A stretch of DNA of 64,000 nt, from positions 145,963,632 through 146,027,631 of the forward strand of contig OX235270.1 in the NCBI GenBank assembly GCA_944472135.2, written 5' to 3'. Under the pieces are notes generated by a model. It saw only the letters and a program-made list of their open reading frames with translations. It ran no database searches and had not been told where the DNA came from. Positions 10,471-20,056 of the stretch are shown piece by piece. The stretch is from Trichobilharzia regenti. Its lineage: Eukaryota > Platyhelminthes > Trematoda > Strigeidida > Schistosomatidae. Position 1 is the stretch's first letter; each line of letters opens with the position of its first letter. A program made the position numbers and the translations under genes.

Positions 10471-10974
10471 GAAAATCCCCTCAAAACCAGTACTTGAAAA
10501 AAATTGAATAGACAAAATTAAAAAAATTAGCACAGCCAAAATATGATTAGGGATTAGCATACTTTAGCATAGAGGGATTAAGACCATAAAAGTTGGAGGG
10601 GTTGAACGAACTGTTTTTCTGTACACAGTGATCTAGCTTTTCTGTTTCGATAGCCAACGATGCCTTCAGCAATACAACAGATGAGTCGGATATGTAGGCA
10701 TTTGGGTGAATTACTCTTGGCCTTGTAGATGAATGCACGGAAGTATTTATTACAAAGTATCTGAGCAAAGAAAAACAGGCTGCATTGAGTTGATGAGTGT
10801 CGAGTAGTGAGAATTTCGCGTCAGATGAATTAAGCAAAAAGTCAGTGATGATGAGTTATTGTTGTTGTTATGGTGTCTTCCATAATCAATTCACTCACGA
10901 AGATCTCAGTTATTGATTGCTGTATTTCATGAGGATAGTGTGTTTGTGCACTAGTTTAAAGAGTGTGCTTTGGT

Positions 10975-11210
10975 GGCACAGCAGTAGGAATGCTTGCCAG
11001 CCACATCTCACGTGGTTCCGGATTCGATCTCCGACCACCAACTCACTCGCTAAGCCAGTAATAAGACTGGTAAAGAGGCAAGGTTAGACATAAGGCGGCC
11101 TAGCAAGCCCAACCTTCGTAAAAATAAACACCACTGCTAGTGAAACTTCAAGCCTCTAGCTTGAAGCCTCCCTGTATTTTCCACTTGGAACGTAAAGGAA
11201 TCAAATAAAT
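10975..11210 (+). mobile_element. Composite SINE T2, tRNA head plus RTE-2-like body
   Basis: Head has box A-like GGTGGCACAGCAGTAGGAAT and box B-like GGATTCGATCTCC, closed by TTGGTGG pairing with CCACCAA. Body CGCTAAGCCAGTAATAAGAC and GCCTAGCAAGCCCAAC resembles the RTE-2 5' UTR (21110-21180). The tail CCACTTGGAACGTAAAGGAA resembles the RTE-2 3' end. Confidence 0.8.
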
Positions 11211-11344
11211 AAAGAGTTCTCAGCACATATGAAGCGTATTCTAATCTCCTTTATTGTATATCGCCCTTGTTAAACGTTACTTGAACTTCACATATCTCAG
11301 TGGATTTTCCGCTTACATATTTTCAAGACATAAATATGTCTGAT

Positions 11345-11620
11345 TGAATTTTAGATTTTCCCGTCGATTGATTGGACCGAAGTGCTCCTCGGTCTCAGGT
11401 TGACATGTCGACTTCTTGTGCAGATGCTTCGACTATGTCTGGACATTTAATTAGTATTTAATTGGTGGTCTAGTGGATAAGACTTTGGCGTTTGAAACTA
11501 TGGGCACTTGGTTCGAGCCTCGGTGGGAACAGGTACATCTAGTTAGCTGACGAGTCCCAAATAGGACGAAATGCGCATCCTGAATCCCACTGCTAGTCAC
11601 CATCCACCAATTAAATACAT
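11345..11620 (+). mobile_element. Smα-like SINE with hammerhead ribozyme
   Basis: Leader (GATTGATTGGACCGAAGTGC ... CAGATGCTTCGACTATGTC) followed by a tRNA-like Pol III promoter (box A TCTAGTGGATAAGAC at 11469, box B GGTTCGAGCCTC at 11510), then a hammerhead motif and the CACTGCTAGTCACCATCCA end. Smα is the schistosome SINE known to encode a hammerhead, so the family call is strong. A second copy at 16335-16585 shares the leader and promoter. Confidence 0.85.
11523..11590 (+). ncRNA. Hammerhead ribozyme (Smα type)
   Basis: Core CTGACGA (11547-11553), stem II GTCC/GGAC closing a CAAATA loop, GAAA (11568-11571), a short self-complementary stem III (ATGCGCAT) and cleavage site after C11579. Stem I has an inner pairing (TTAG with CTGA) and an outer pairing GTGGG (11523-11527) with CCCAC (11586-11590), separated by internal loops as in natural Smα ribozymes. 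All core bases are intact, so it may self-cleave. Confidence 0.85.
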
Positions 11621-11734
11621 AAATATGTCTATCTCTTTGTCACTCTTCTTCTAATTTCCTTACTATGGATTGCATTCAATCTCCTTAATCACCAGTGGAT
11701 TATCTTTCTGTTACATAATGACATTTATTTTATT

Positions 11735-11965
11735 ACTTTACGTTCCCAGGGGAACATAGGGCTTTCAAGCTAGAGGCCTGAAGTCTCTCTAGCAGTTATT
11801 ATTTTACAGGATGGGGTTGCTAGCCTCATGCCCAACCTCCTCTCTTTACCAGTCTTATTACTGGCTTAGCGAGGTAAAGGAGTGTGTTGGTGGCCGGGGA
11901 TCGAACCCCGGACCATGTGCATGGGTGGCGAGCGTCCTAACCGCTGCGCCACCGACGCACATAAT
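11735..11965 (-). mobile_element. Composite SINE T2, minus copy
   Basis: On the minus strand: GTGCGTCGGTGGCGCAGCGG (box A), GGGGTTCGATCCCCGG (box B), then CACTCCTTTACCTCGCTAAG, GGCTAGCAACCCCATCCTG and a tail matching GAAAGCCCTATGTTCCCC. It has the clearest RTE-2-like body and tail of the four T2 copies. Confidence 0.82.
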
Positions 11966-12240
11966 TTCATTGCTAAAATTAAATTTTAACTCGTCTGACG
12001 ATAACGACAGTGCACTTGTTAACTTGATTTTATACTTTGCTATTTCACCGCTTATTTTTCTTTCACTTTCACTTTAATAAATAATATTGCTATGTGTAGC
12101 ACAAAATTTTTTTATTCTCGTAGATTGATTTGTTCACTTTTCACTGGCGGCTCACTGTAGACGTAGCTCTGTTTTCAGCATACAAAAAACAAAAACATCT
12201 GCTAATCGTAATATTTCTTACTTGCTTGAATCTTAAATAG

Positions 12241-12561
12241 AATCAGTATCCTGGAATGTATCCAACTCAACCTGTACCTTCCTATCCTGGATATCCTTAT
12301 CCACCAGCTGGTCAAGGTGTTGTCTACATCCAAAATGGCAGTACTCCCTATCCACCTGCACAACCTGTAACTCCAACACCTGGACCAACGCAGATCGGGT
12401 CTGGTTGGGGTGGTACAGCAGATGTTAATTTATCCAATCAAGCTGCAAGACCAAATTATCCGCCTCCACCATATCCAGGCTATCCGTCATCATCACCACC
12501 ACCAATCACAGATGATCCGACGGTTAATCCAAGTGCTCCAAGGTATATGAATCGCTGTTAA
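12241..12561 (+). CDS. Exon: Pro/Tyr-rich cytosolic tail of the membrane protein
   Basis: Follows a pyrimidine-rich acceptor ending TAG at 12240 and is in phase 0 with both upstream donors, giving PFYKP-NQYPGMY or LYNL-NQYPGMY. It encodes repeated SYPGYPYPP, PYPPAQP and PPPPYPGYP motifs, including a PPPY WW-domain ligand. Such tails in Shisa, WBP1 and VOPP1-like proteins recruit WW-domain ubiquitin ligases and sorting factors (family knowledge). As read, the frame stops at TAA 12559-12561 after RYMNRC. A GTATAT donor at 12543 could splice to 14864, replacing the last residues. Codon use and composition clearly differ from the surrounding repeats. Confidence 0.75.
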   Translation, partial: NQYPGMYPTQPVPSYPGYPYPPAGQGVVYIQNGSTPYPPAQPVTPTPGPTQIGSGWGGTADVNLSNQAARPNYPPPPYPGYPSSSPPPITDDPTVNPSAPRYMNRC

Positions 12562-13640
12562 TATTATGTACCTTTGAATTTAGAAACTGTTGATTACTAT
12601 GATTATTATGATTATGTGTAAAAATATGTACTGGTGTAACAACAGAAGATAAGCGCCAGACAACAGATCTTTTATTAAGGAAATCAACACATATTTATAG
12701 ATTTTCATGTAGATTATTATAGATTATTGTTAGGAGAAAGACACAGTCTTCTGATTGGTTGTTTCTCACTGAAAGGTGACCTTGCATCTCTTTGTGACTG
12801 TTTCTTGAATGTCAGATCATTTATGTGCTAAGTGTATCCGCCTACGCAAAGTCTTTGTTCTCATTTTTCTCACAACCAATTTTGGGGACATTAACATTAA
12901 CGTAAACTACTGTCTCCCAATTTTGACTAGTAGCCAGCTCTCACCACAATACTACGTCACGGTTCGACGGATACTCCTGAGGCAGTATATCTTGATTGCT
13001 TCTGAATCTATATTGAGTCGTCATAATCTCCGACTGTTCTTCTCTCTCTTCTCCAATGTATCTATAGTGCTTTCAGTGATAACCTTACTGAGTGTCTGAT
13101 TTGAAAAATCTCTGAAACTGGTTACTCCAGTCTGTTAATTACTGTTACCTATTGATTGCCCTCTCATTGATTTTTGTCAGTCTTTGTCTAAATAGTCACT
13201 CCAAGTGTTGTGTTACTCTGACTGAATCTTTACGTATGTGTTTTCAAATTCGGGGGTTTCATAACATTTTATGGAAAAACCTGTGTTTTTTCTAATCGAT
13301 ATGGTTCCTGGACGACCACGAATGTTAGCCGTTCATTCTTGGAATGTAATTTACCGTGTATGACAGCACAGATTCCTCTCAAAAAATGTTTAGAGATAGA
13401 CTCGAGAAAGTAAGGATCCTGTATTGTTTAAGCTTCCATATATATCTGAAGTGAAAATAATCAGTTTCGTTGTAGAAGTGTGCAAAATTTTTCGAAATAA
13501 GGAGAAGTAGTCGATGATTAGAAGCAGTTGGAAAGTTGTTAGGGATTGGTAAGTTGTTGACGTTCCTCTACTTCACATTATCTGAAAATTCGCCTTTTGA
13601 AACTTTTTGAGAGGAAAAATATGTCAGTATTGGTTATTGT
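12562..13640 (+). other. 3' UTR or intron of the membrane protein gene
   Basis: No repeat or second gene recognised. If the 12561 stop is used this begins the 3' UTR, but I see no convincing AATAAA close by. If the 12543 donor is used it is intron. Confidence 0.4.
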
Positions 13641-13651
13641 GATATTATTAT

Positions 13652-14050
13652 TATTTCCTTTAATTCCTAGAGGAACATAAGGCTTCAGCTCCACGCCTCA
13701 ATTGCGTTTGGTTCTCTGCTAGAGTTTTCACCTGGCTACAAGTCTGCCCACATGCATTCATCTCCTTTTCACATGACCTCCCCCAGGTCACCATGCCCTT
13801 GCACTGACGACCAACTCGCTGCTTCCTTTTTGGGTCCCACCCGAGAAATGGCTTGTCTAGTGATGTCACTTGATGGTTTGCTTCCTCAGAGTATGACCAA
13901 TCCACCTCCATTTCTTTCTGCTTGTTTGTTGCACAATCGGATTCTGGTTGGTTTGCTCCCAGAGATTCCTGTTCCTGATCTTTTCTGGCTGGCCATCTGG
14001 TCTTGAGTATTGAGCGAAGGTAGCTGTTGATGATCAGTATTGGTAGTATT
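13652..14050 (-). mobile_element. RTE-2-type LINE, 3' terminal fragment
   Basis: On the minus strand it ends with GCCTTATGTTCCTCTAGGAA followed by an AATAATAAT-type tail. Upstream it shows the KEMEVDWSYSEEANHQV and RQCKGMVTWGR C-terminal peptides shared with the copies at 39.97, 50.14 and 55.88 kb. It stops near 14050 (5'-truncated) and is broken by stops. Confidence 0.75.
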
Positions 14051-14309
14051 GTCGAACTAGGAGTCTCACCCCATATGCCTTAAAAGACATTTATTTGTAT
14101 GTGACTTTTCACTTATTTCCGGAACTGCTTTATTTCGATTCTGTTATGCACAGTTAACTCCGAACTGTAAAAGCCTGTCCAGATATATTTCACACCAGGG
14201 TTCACCTTTTCTGATTGTAAGCAGGGAAGTACTGAACATCTTGATAAATGAACAGTGTAACTTCATTTTTATTCTCAACAATAGTTGTCGTTGATTACAA
14301 GGTGAGTCC

Positions 14310-14462
14310 GCAGACTATTCAACCACTAAGACTTGATTGAATGGCCCATGAATCCCAACTTCTACTAAATTCAAGGCCGACCGCCAGCTAGTTTCACTGC
14401 CGAGTAAAGTGTTTGTTTTCTCATCCAACTTGGTGAACCCCGCTGCTCATGACTCAAGTCTT
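14310..14462. repeat. Decayed H2-like SINE sequence
   Basis: Similar to the 5' part of the H2 element near 17455-17560 and 24895-24990 (GCCCATGAATCCCAACTTCT followed by a CCGCCAGC-like block). No hammerhead core is preserved. Confidence 0.4.
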
Positions 14463-14507
14463 GATTAATTAGCAAAATTAAATTGTTTTTCACTAATATT
14501 CTTTCAA

Positions 14508-14690
14508 AATGCGTTGGTGGCTTAGCAGTAGAGAATGCTCACCAGCCACTGATATGGTCCGGGCTTCGAACCCCGGCCACCAATACAGTCCTTTGCCTCG
14601 CTAAGCCAGTAATATGATTACTAAATAGGGAAGGTTGGGCGTGAGGCCTAGCAAGCCCCTATGATCCATCAGGATCGTAAAGGAATAAAA
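14508..14690 (+). mobile_element. Composite SINE T2
   Basis: Head TTGGTGGCTTAGCAG (box A) to GGGCTTCGAACCCCGG (box B), with TTGGTGG/CCACCAA closing the tRNA-like fold. The body has CGCTAAGCCAGTAATATG and GCGTGAGGCCTAGCAAGCCC, and the tail is ATCGTAAAGGAATAAAAAA. The CTTCAAGCCTCTAG block is missing in this copy. Confidence 0.8.
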
Positions 14691-14863
14691 AAACGAACTA
14701 ATTTTTTTTTTTTATATTTTTGAAGCTCAGAAGTAAACATATTGGTGAATTAATAAATCCCTTTTGTTCTACAGACTATATAGTCGAAGTTAGTTTAATT
14801 AAGGTATAGACCGTGTATGTATTTCTCATATACATATATTTTTGTTGTTCTTTTACATTTCAG

Positions 14864-14888
14864 TTCTGCATTCATGACAAAGAGTTGA
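14864..14888 (+). CDS. Possible short terminal exon of the membrane protein gene
   Basis: A strong acceptor (TTTTTGTTGTTCTTTTACATTTCAG, 14839-14863) precedes this segment. Joined to the 12543 donor it reads NPSAPSSAFMTKS then TGA, a plausible short C-terminus. Supported only by splice signals and frame; needs transcript evidence. The following 14889-16330 would then be 3' UTR and intergenic DNA. Confidence 0.4.
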
Positions 14889-15729
14889 ATTGAGATGAGC
14901 ACCTTTGTTCGCTCGCTCTCTCTGTCCGTCATAGTCATTCTCATCCTTATAACATGCTTATTTCTGAGTTGAAGGACGAAACAATCAGTATTTACTCAGC
15001 TGGTGTTGTTCGATTGTTTGATTTTTTGTTTGTTTTTTTCACACCTTGCATTGTTGTTTTTCTATCCTCTTTCTTGTTAAATATCAACCTTTTTAAATAT
15101 TCCCCCTGTGTTATTGTTGTTTTTAACAGAAAGAGAGTGAGTGAGTGAGAAAGATACTCGTCTGTTGCTGTTGTCTTTCTACTTCTTCGTTTTCTGTAGA
15201 TTATCTAAACTATTACTACTATTACTACATATAACGTCTTTTTCATATGCATATGCACTCTTGTATCCTTGCACATGCCATTACTTTGGCGCCATTGTGT
15301 ACACTTTGCTTGGTTTTCACTTCTTCCTTCTGGCTTCCACTTGCTTCCACCTGTTTCGTATCTTTTTTTCCTATCTAAATATTTATTTTAAAGGGATTTT
15401 ATTACTTGTTAAATTCATCCATTGGTGACAAAGTGACAAAGATACATTGTCTAGAGACCAGATTACTACTCTTTGTGTGCATGTGTGTGTGTGTGTAATT
15501 ATTTTATAGTTGTCTTTTTACATTATGAATACATATATTGCGTATTAGACAATCAAATACAGGCTGGTTTTCTAATGTGGCCAGCGTCGTTGTTTTTTCC
15601 TCTCTCCCTTAGCCTTCTCTTCCTTCTAGTATTGATATTTAAGGAAAGGAAAGAAAAAAGGGATCTTTCGCTTTATGTAGAGCCCCAGTCGTGGTGTCAT
15701 TACATTGACCTCGATAAGGATTGTCCAGC

Positions 15730-15765
<36 letters not shown>

Positions 15766-16330
15766 GGCCGTAATAATAATAATGTCTTCTGATTGTTACT
15801 CAGTTATACTTGTTAGTTGTTGCAGTGAAATTCTCTTCTCTGTTGGCATCTATTCTCCCCGATTTTTTTAATGCTTAATGTGTGTATAACTCGGCATTAT
15901 TTTGTTTGTCATTTTTTGATTAAATCACAGTGTGCGATAAGATTCCTTATAAAATGAATAATCATCTGAAATAATTCGATTTCTCATTTTATGTTATTTT
16001 ATTATTTTTTTTATTTCTGTTGCTGTTTTCACTTTCTTTTCCCCCTTTTGGCGCACAATGTTTTTTCTTTCTTTCCATTCTTGTAAGAATGTGTTGTACA
16101 CTTTTGTGCGTTTGTGTTTTTGGTTATCAAGGAGATGGATAAGAAGTGAAACAAATGAGACACACACTCTCTCTCTCTCTCAACAACTACAAATAATGTT
16201 CAATGATTTACCTATTTATTTATTTTATTTTTTGTTTTTGATTGTCATTCACAGCTTGAATATATTTTTTTGTTTCAATTAATCTACTACTAAATTTATA
16301 TACATAAACATATACCACCAAAACAGAGTT
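14889..16330. other. T-rich stretch, possible 3' UTR, microsatellites
   Basis: Contains TG (15485-15498), TA (15735-15764) and CT (16166-16179) tracts. The frames at 14954-15148, 15141-15428 and 15473-15871 are low-complexity and hydrophobic, and look like translated T-rich DNA. Confidence 0.5.
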
Positions 16331-16334
16331 CATT

Positions 16335-16585
16335 TTGAATTGGATTTTTGATTTTCCTATCAATTGATTGGACCGAAGTGCTCGGTCTGCGGTTGACATG
16401 TCGGTTTCTTGTGCAGATGCTTCGACTATGTCTGGGTATTTCATTAGTATTAAATTGGTGGTCTAGTGGATAACACTTTGGCGTTTGAAACTATGGGCAC
16501 TTGGTTCGAACCTCGGTGGGAACATCATCAAATAGGACGAAATGCGCATCCTGAATTCCACTGCTAGTCACCATCCAGCAATTTG
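16335..16585 (+). mobile_element. Smα-like SINE with deleted hammerhead core
   Basis: Same leader and promoter as 11345-11620 (GATTGGACCGAAGTGCTCGG; GTCTAGTGGATAACACTTTG; GGTTCGAACCTCGG). The bases between GTGGGAACA and CAAATAGGACGAAATGCGC are lost, removing the CTGANGA arm and one strand of stem II, so this copy cannot self-cleave. Confidence 0.82.
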
Positions 16586-16689
16586 AGTTCATTTTGTTGG
16601 GTTTTTTTCCCCAGTCCTCCCCCCCAGCCTTTGATTGGACACTAACTGGGTTGTCTGCTTATGTGTTCTTAGATGGTTGAATACAGTTT

Positions 16690-17270
16690 GATAGGAAACC
16701 TTGCACACCCCCATGTTGGTCTGTTTGCTGGCACATTTTCAGTCAAGTGTATCTTCAAGGAACTCGATTATGTCCCTTCGGAGATGTGCACGCGTGTCAC
16801 CCAGTGTTGCTAGTTAGTCACGTTACCACTGAGTCATTGAAGCTAGCGATTAATCTCCTGTAGGACTACTGTATTAGATACTTTGATTGGACACTAGTAA
16901 CTAGTGTGATGTGTCTAGCCAGTCCTTTCTTTGATGCAGACTGAATTCTGTCAGTCAGTCAGTCACGTTTGCAATGTGGCCAGCATTCTAGTTAGCTTCC
17001 CATCATGGTGCACACATTGATTTGATGGTGTTAGATGGTTGGAGGCAATCGGCTGCAAGAAGCCTTTGACCTAGATGTGGCCTAGGCACTCGTCAGTCAG
17101 TCAGTCAGCAAGGAGTATCTGCAATCATATGGGAAGGAACTCATGTCCCTTCTGAGATTCGAATCCACGTCGCCCAGTGCTACCAGTAGTCAGAGACCGG
17201 TACCACTGAGCTAACCGGACACGCGATTGACCTACTGTAGGACTGTTCAAGTGTTGGTCTGTAGGGATTT
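16690..17270 (-). mobile_element. Third tRNA-like SINE family (T3), two decayed minus copies
   Basis: At 17155-17223 the minus strand carries TTAGCTCAGTGGTACCGG (consensus box A) and GTGGATTCGAATCTC (box B). A diverged equivalent lies at 16770-16845. Surrounding blocks (CATCATGGTG, GACTGAATTCTGTCAGTCAG, GTAGGACT) recur at 17750-17880 and 18275-18470, so this is a dispersed repeat with a Pol III-type head. Confidence 0.55.
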
Positions 17271-17276
17271 GGTTGT

Positions 17277-17640
17277 TTGGTTACAGGATTTCATCATGAG
17301 CTGACATTGGTTAGAGAACCATCGGAAAACCTGAGAGTACTGGACAGCTGTTTCCGTTGTCCTAGTTTGCGACTCTTCAGCACTACGCACCCACCGCCTC
17401 GGCTCGAACCCAGGACCTTCTGGTTACAAGGCAAACTAGCTGGCAGGCCATTAAGCCACAGGGACTCGATCCAGTTGCCCATGAATTCCAACTTCTGCCA
17501 ATTTACAACATAGAGCGACCCCTAGCCAATGTTTTCGGCGAGTATTTGTCCTCACATTCGACCTGCTGCACACGACTGCTTACTAGAGCCCCCAGGTAAC
17601 TTACCAGAATGGGGCGAATCGCTAGTGTGGACCCAGAATG
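17277..17640 (-). mobile_element. H2 SINE with hammerhead ribozyme, minus copy
   Basis: Minus-strand order: unique 5' part, tRNA-like head (box B GGGTTCGAGCC near 17410), hammerhead, then a tail ending GTCAGCTCATGATGAAATCC at 17280-17300. The same order occurs at 24757-25090 (minus) and 34990-35240 (plus). The 5' part at 17500-17640 is shared with 24940-25085. Confidence 0.7.
17335..17390 (-). ncRNA. Hammerhead-like motif in H2 SINE (stem II disrupted)
   Basis: Reverse strand reads CTGAAGA, then GTCG...GGAC with a small insertion, then GAAACAGCTGTC and CAGTACTC. Core CTGAAGA and GAAA are present, and stem III ACAGCTGT is intact. The insertion before GAAA probably weakens stem II. Confidence 0.65.
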
Positions 17641-17757
17641 TCCTGGATTCGAACGCCGTACTGTGGGTGCGTACTGTTGAAGAGTCCCAAACTAGGACGA
17701 AACAGCTGTCCAGTACTCACAGGTTTTCCAGTGGTTCTCTAACTAATGTCAGCTCAC
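17640..17757 (+). mobile_element. H2 SINE, partial plus copy
   Basis: Begins within the tRNA-like head (box B-like GGATTCGAACGCC), runs through a hammerhead and ends in TTCTCTAACTAATGTCAGCT. Lies tail-out relative to the minus copy just before it, so the two form an inverted pair. Confidence 0.7.
17671..17716 (+). ncRNA. Hammerhead ribozyme, H2 type (one core change)
   Basis: Stem I GTACTG (17671-17676) pairs perfectly with CAGTAC (17711-17716). Stem II GTCC/GGAC is intact, GAAA is at 17699-17702, stem III is ACAGCTGT, and cleavage would fall after C17710. The core reads TTGAAGA instead of CTGAAGA, so this copy probably does not cleave although its fold is preserved. Confidence 0.78.
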
Positions 17758-17884
17758 TATTGATCTACTGTAGGGCTGTATTGGAGACTAAGTACTTAGT
17801 AACTAGTGTCAGGCATCTTGTCCTTAGTTTTGGTGCAGGCTGGATTCTGTCATTGAAGCCAAGTTTGACTAGTTGGTTTCAACA

Positions 17885-18275
17885 CTGAACTTTGCACAGA
17901 AGTGCATCAGTTCGAGCTGCCGCACTCCATGTAACACTTAAAGCGAGAGAAGAGAGTAAACAGTTACATTCAACAAAAGCGAGATGATAAACAAAAAAAA
18001 AGTAAGGCGAAAAGGATAATAGTAATATGGAAGAACAATAAAATTTTATTGGGTATGATAAATCAATGCATCTGAGCCAGCCAGGCAGCCACTGACAACA
18101 ATTGTCTCCAGCCGTCACTGGTTCTTACCATCCCGAAGACCCCTTCCTGTCAGAAAGTCGTTTACACCTTCCTATGTAGCTGGTTTAAACTAACTGTGGT
18201 GGATTCCATTGACTAATAAGGGCGTGTTTCGGTTTGACCACGACTAGCTAACTCTTTTCCAGCCTAATCATGTGT
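17885..18275 (-). mobile_element. RTE-1-type LINE, 3' fragment (minus)
   Basis: Minus strand matches the C-terminal and 3' blocks of RTE-1-type elements: GGTCAAACCGAAACACG, GGAATCCACCACAGTTAG, CATAGGAAGGTGTAAACG and the end GCAGCTCGAACTGATGCAC. Broken frames. Confidence 0.65.
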
Positions 18276-18469
18276 CAAGTTCGCAATGTGCGTTTGCACC
18301 ATCCCAGGTAGCTCGCCATCATGGTGGACTCTGGTTTAATGTTACTAGATAATTAGAGGTAATTGTTAGGAAACCTTACATCTAGGTTTTGTGTTTGCTA
18401 GCACTCGTCAGAAAGGTATATCTGCAATACTGTGAGAACCCATGTCCTGGGTTTGAATGTCAGAGGGTT

Positions 18470-19275
18470 GCAAATATGCGCAAGATAATGACAACAGCAA
18501 CAATAGGGAATCTAAATCATCAGCAGTCATTCCATACAAAGAAGGAACTTATGTAGCCTTACGCAAAATTCTTAGCAAGGCAGGAATAAAAGTGGGTGGA
18601 ATTCAAACCAACCACAAAATCAATTAGAAATAAGTTTTGTCGGTTAAAGGATCCATCCTGCCAGTGGAGCCTTTAAAACAAAACAATTTAGTTGGTCTAA
18701 TACCCTGCTGGAATGATTGCCAGGTCAAATACATAGGTAAGAGTAGTAGAACAGGGTCAGTCAGTCAGTTAGACTCGCCGAGCATAAAAATCTAGCGGGA
18801 AAATCTAGATTAGTTGACCCAAATAAGATAAGAAATCTAGAGAATAGTTTAGCTATACCACTTACCACATTCAATTACACACAACCATAAAATAGAATGG
18901 GTGGAATATGATGACAGTTTTAAAATCTAATGTCACAAGGTGTAGGGATGGAGAGATTGATAACGGAAGGTTTGTTTATCGAATCAACTGAGAGAGAACA
19001 CATTTAATAGGAATGATTCAACACCTATCCACCCAGATATCTGGAAAATTCTACTACCCAAATGACGACAAATAGGAGAAGACAAAGAAAACTCTAAAAC
19101 TCAATTTTCGAAGTCGTGTGATCAAAATTGGCGATATGTTCGAAACTATGTCATCCAGTTAATAATACTGTTTCACTCATTGTGTGATACACCTAATAAA
19201 CAAACTAATATGGAATTACTTACTACCGCCACAGTGCCCAAGTTTTACACTTATTTTAAGAGACATTTAATATCT
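18470..19275 (+). mobile_element. Penelope-like element A, 5'-truncated plus copy
   Basis: Starts in the AAT/AAC-rich linker (GACAACAGCAACAATAGGGA) and shows the VIPYKEGTYVALRKILSKAGIKV peptide in pieces, a decayed GIY-YIG region, the DIWKILLP block and the terminal ATCCAGTTAATAATACTG and CACAGTGCCCAAGTTTTACAC. Several frameshifts; no open frame of length. Confidence 0.8.
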
Positions 19276-19520
19276 AACATAATTTAGCAGTGTATTTATT
19301 CCCTTGTACTCTTTTTTCTAATCACTACACAATAATTAGTCAGTGTCAAAATGTCAATGGGTTAATAATAAACGAAGAAAATCAATACACACAATTAAAA
19401 GGTAGAAATGGTTAGAATAAATTAATTTTACAAGGACAACACGTAAATTAAAGATGAAGTGGTCAAAATAAATAAAAAATTAAATAATTTGGACAATTAT
19501 AATTTTTAATTGTTTAGGGA
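19276..19520. other. AT-rich spacer, nothing recognised
   Basis: No coding or repeat signature seen between two PLE copies. Confidence 0.5.
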
Positions 19521-19524
19521 TAGG

Positions 19525-20020
19525 TGGGCGAAGTAGTCCAGTTTATGCATTCATGTGACGATGGCCAAGGTAGAGAAAGTGGCTGTACAAATTTCTTCTG
19601 AACACACAAGTTTGGCTTCTTCAGGTGGATTCCTATTGCTTCTGTAGAAGACGAACTCTTAGAGCAAAATTAAGATTAGTAGGAATGCGATAAATAATTT
19701 TCAACACAGTATTAACATCAACTTTCTTCTCACTAGGTATCTACAAGGTGTGCTAAAACAGAGCTACGAATAGATTTTGTTTATCCATTGCTTAACCATG
19801 TTGGATGATGTTCGGAAATACGACGATGAACTTGCCTAATTGTACGCCCAATGTAGCTGACTCCGCAGCTGCAGTCAAACTGGTAGATACACATAGAAGA
19901 GGCAAATTCAGGTAGTTTATCCTTATTCCTCGAACGTAGAATAGGGGTGGTTGTGAAAAGACAATGTACCTCTGGTGGATTATAGGCTCTTTTAACTGCA
20001 TTCTTCAAGCGCTGTGTTAT
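19525..20020 (-). mobile_element. Penelope-like element C, GIY-YIG end (minus)
   Basis: Minus-strand frame (20008 to 19781) encodes IYQFDCSCGVSYIGRTIRQVHRRISEHHP, in pieces: the Tyr-Ile-Gly and downstream Arg and Glu-His of the GIY-YIG endonuclease, preceded by the paired cysteines typical of PLEs. A frameshifted continuation to about 19540 gives EAIGIHLKKPNLCV, matching the PLE-C copy at 25.7-26.0 kb. 5'-truncated; only the endonuclease end remains. Confidence 0.8.
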
Positions 20021-20056
20021 TATTTCGCTGATGTTTTATTTTATTTTTTTTTTTTG

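Larger units (their letters stand above)
8544..12240 (+). other. Intron filled with mobile elements
   Basis: Bounded by GTAAGG (8544; alternative GTAAGC at 8466) and a CTTACTTGCTTG...TAG acceptor ending at 12240. Within it lie an RTE-1 fragment, a T1 SINE inside an H2 element, two T2 SINEs and a Smα-like SINE. The bases between them (8545-8985, 9790-10145, 10470-10970) are AT-rich with nothing recognisable apart from a TG repeat near 8600. Confidence 0.6.

Noticed and set aside
15141..15871. Membrane-protein-like open frames
   Set aside because: Phe, Leu and Tyr-rich readings of T-rich and TA-repeat DNA; composition explains them.
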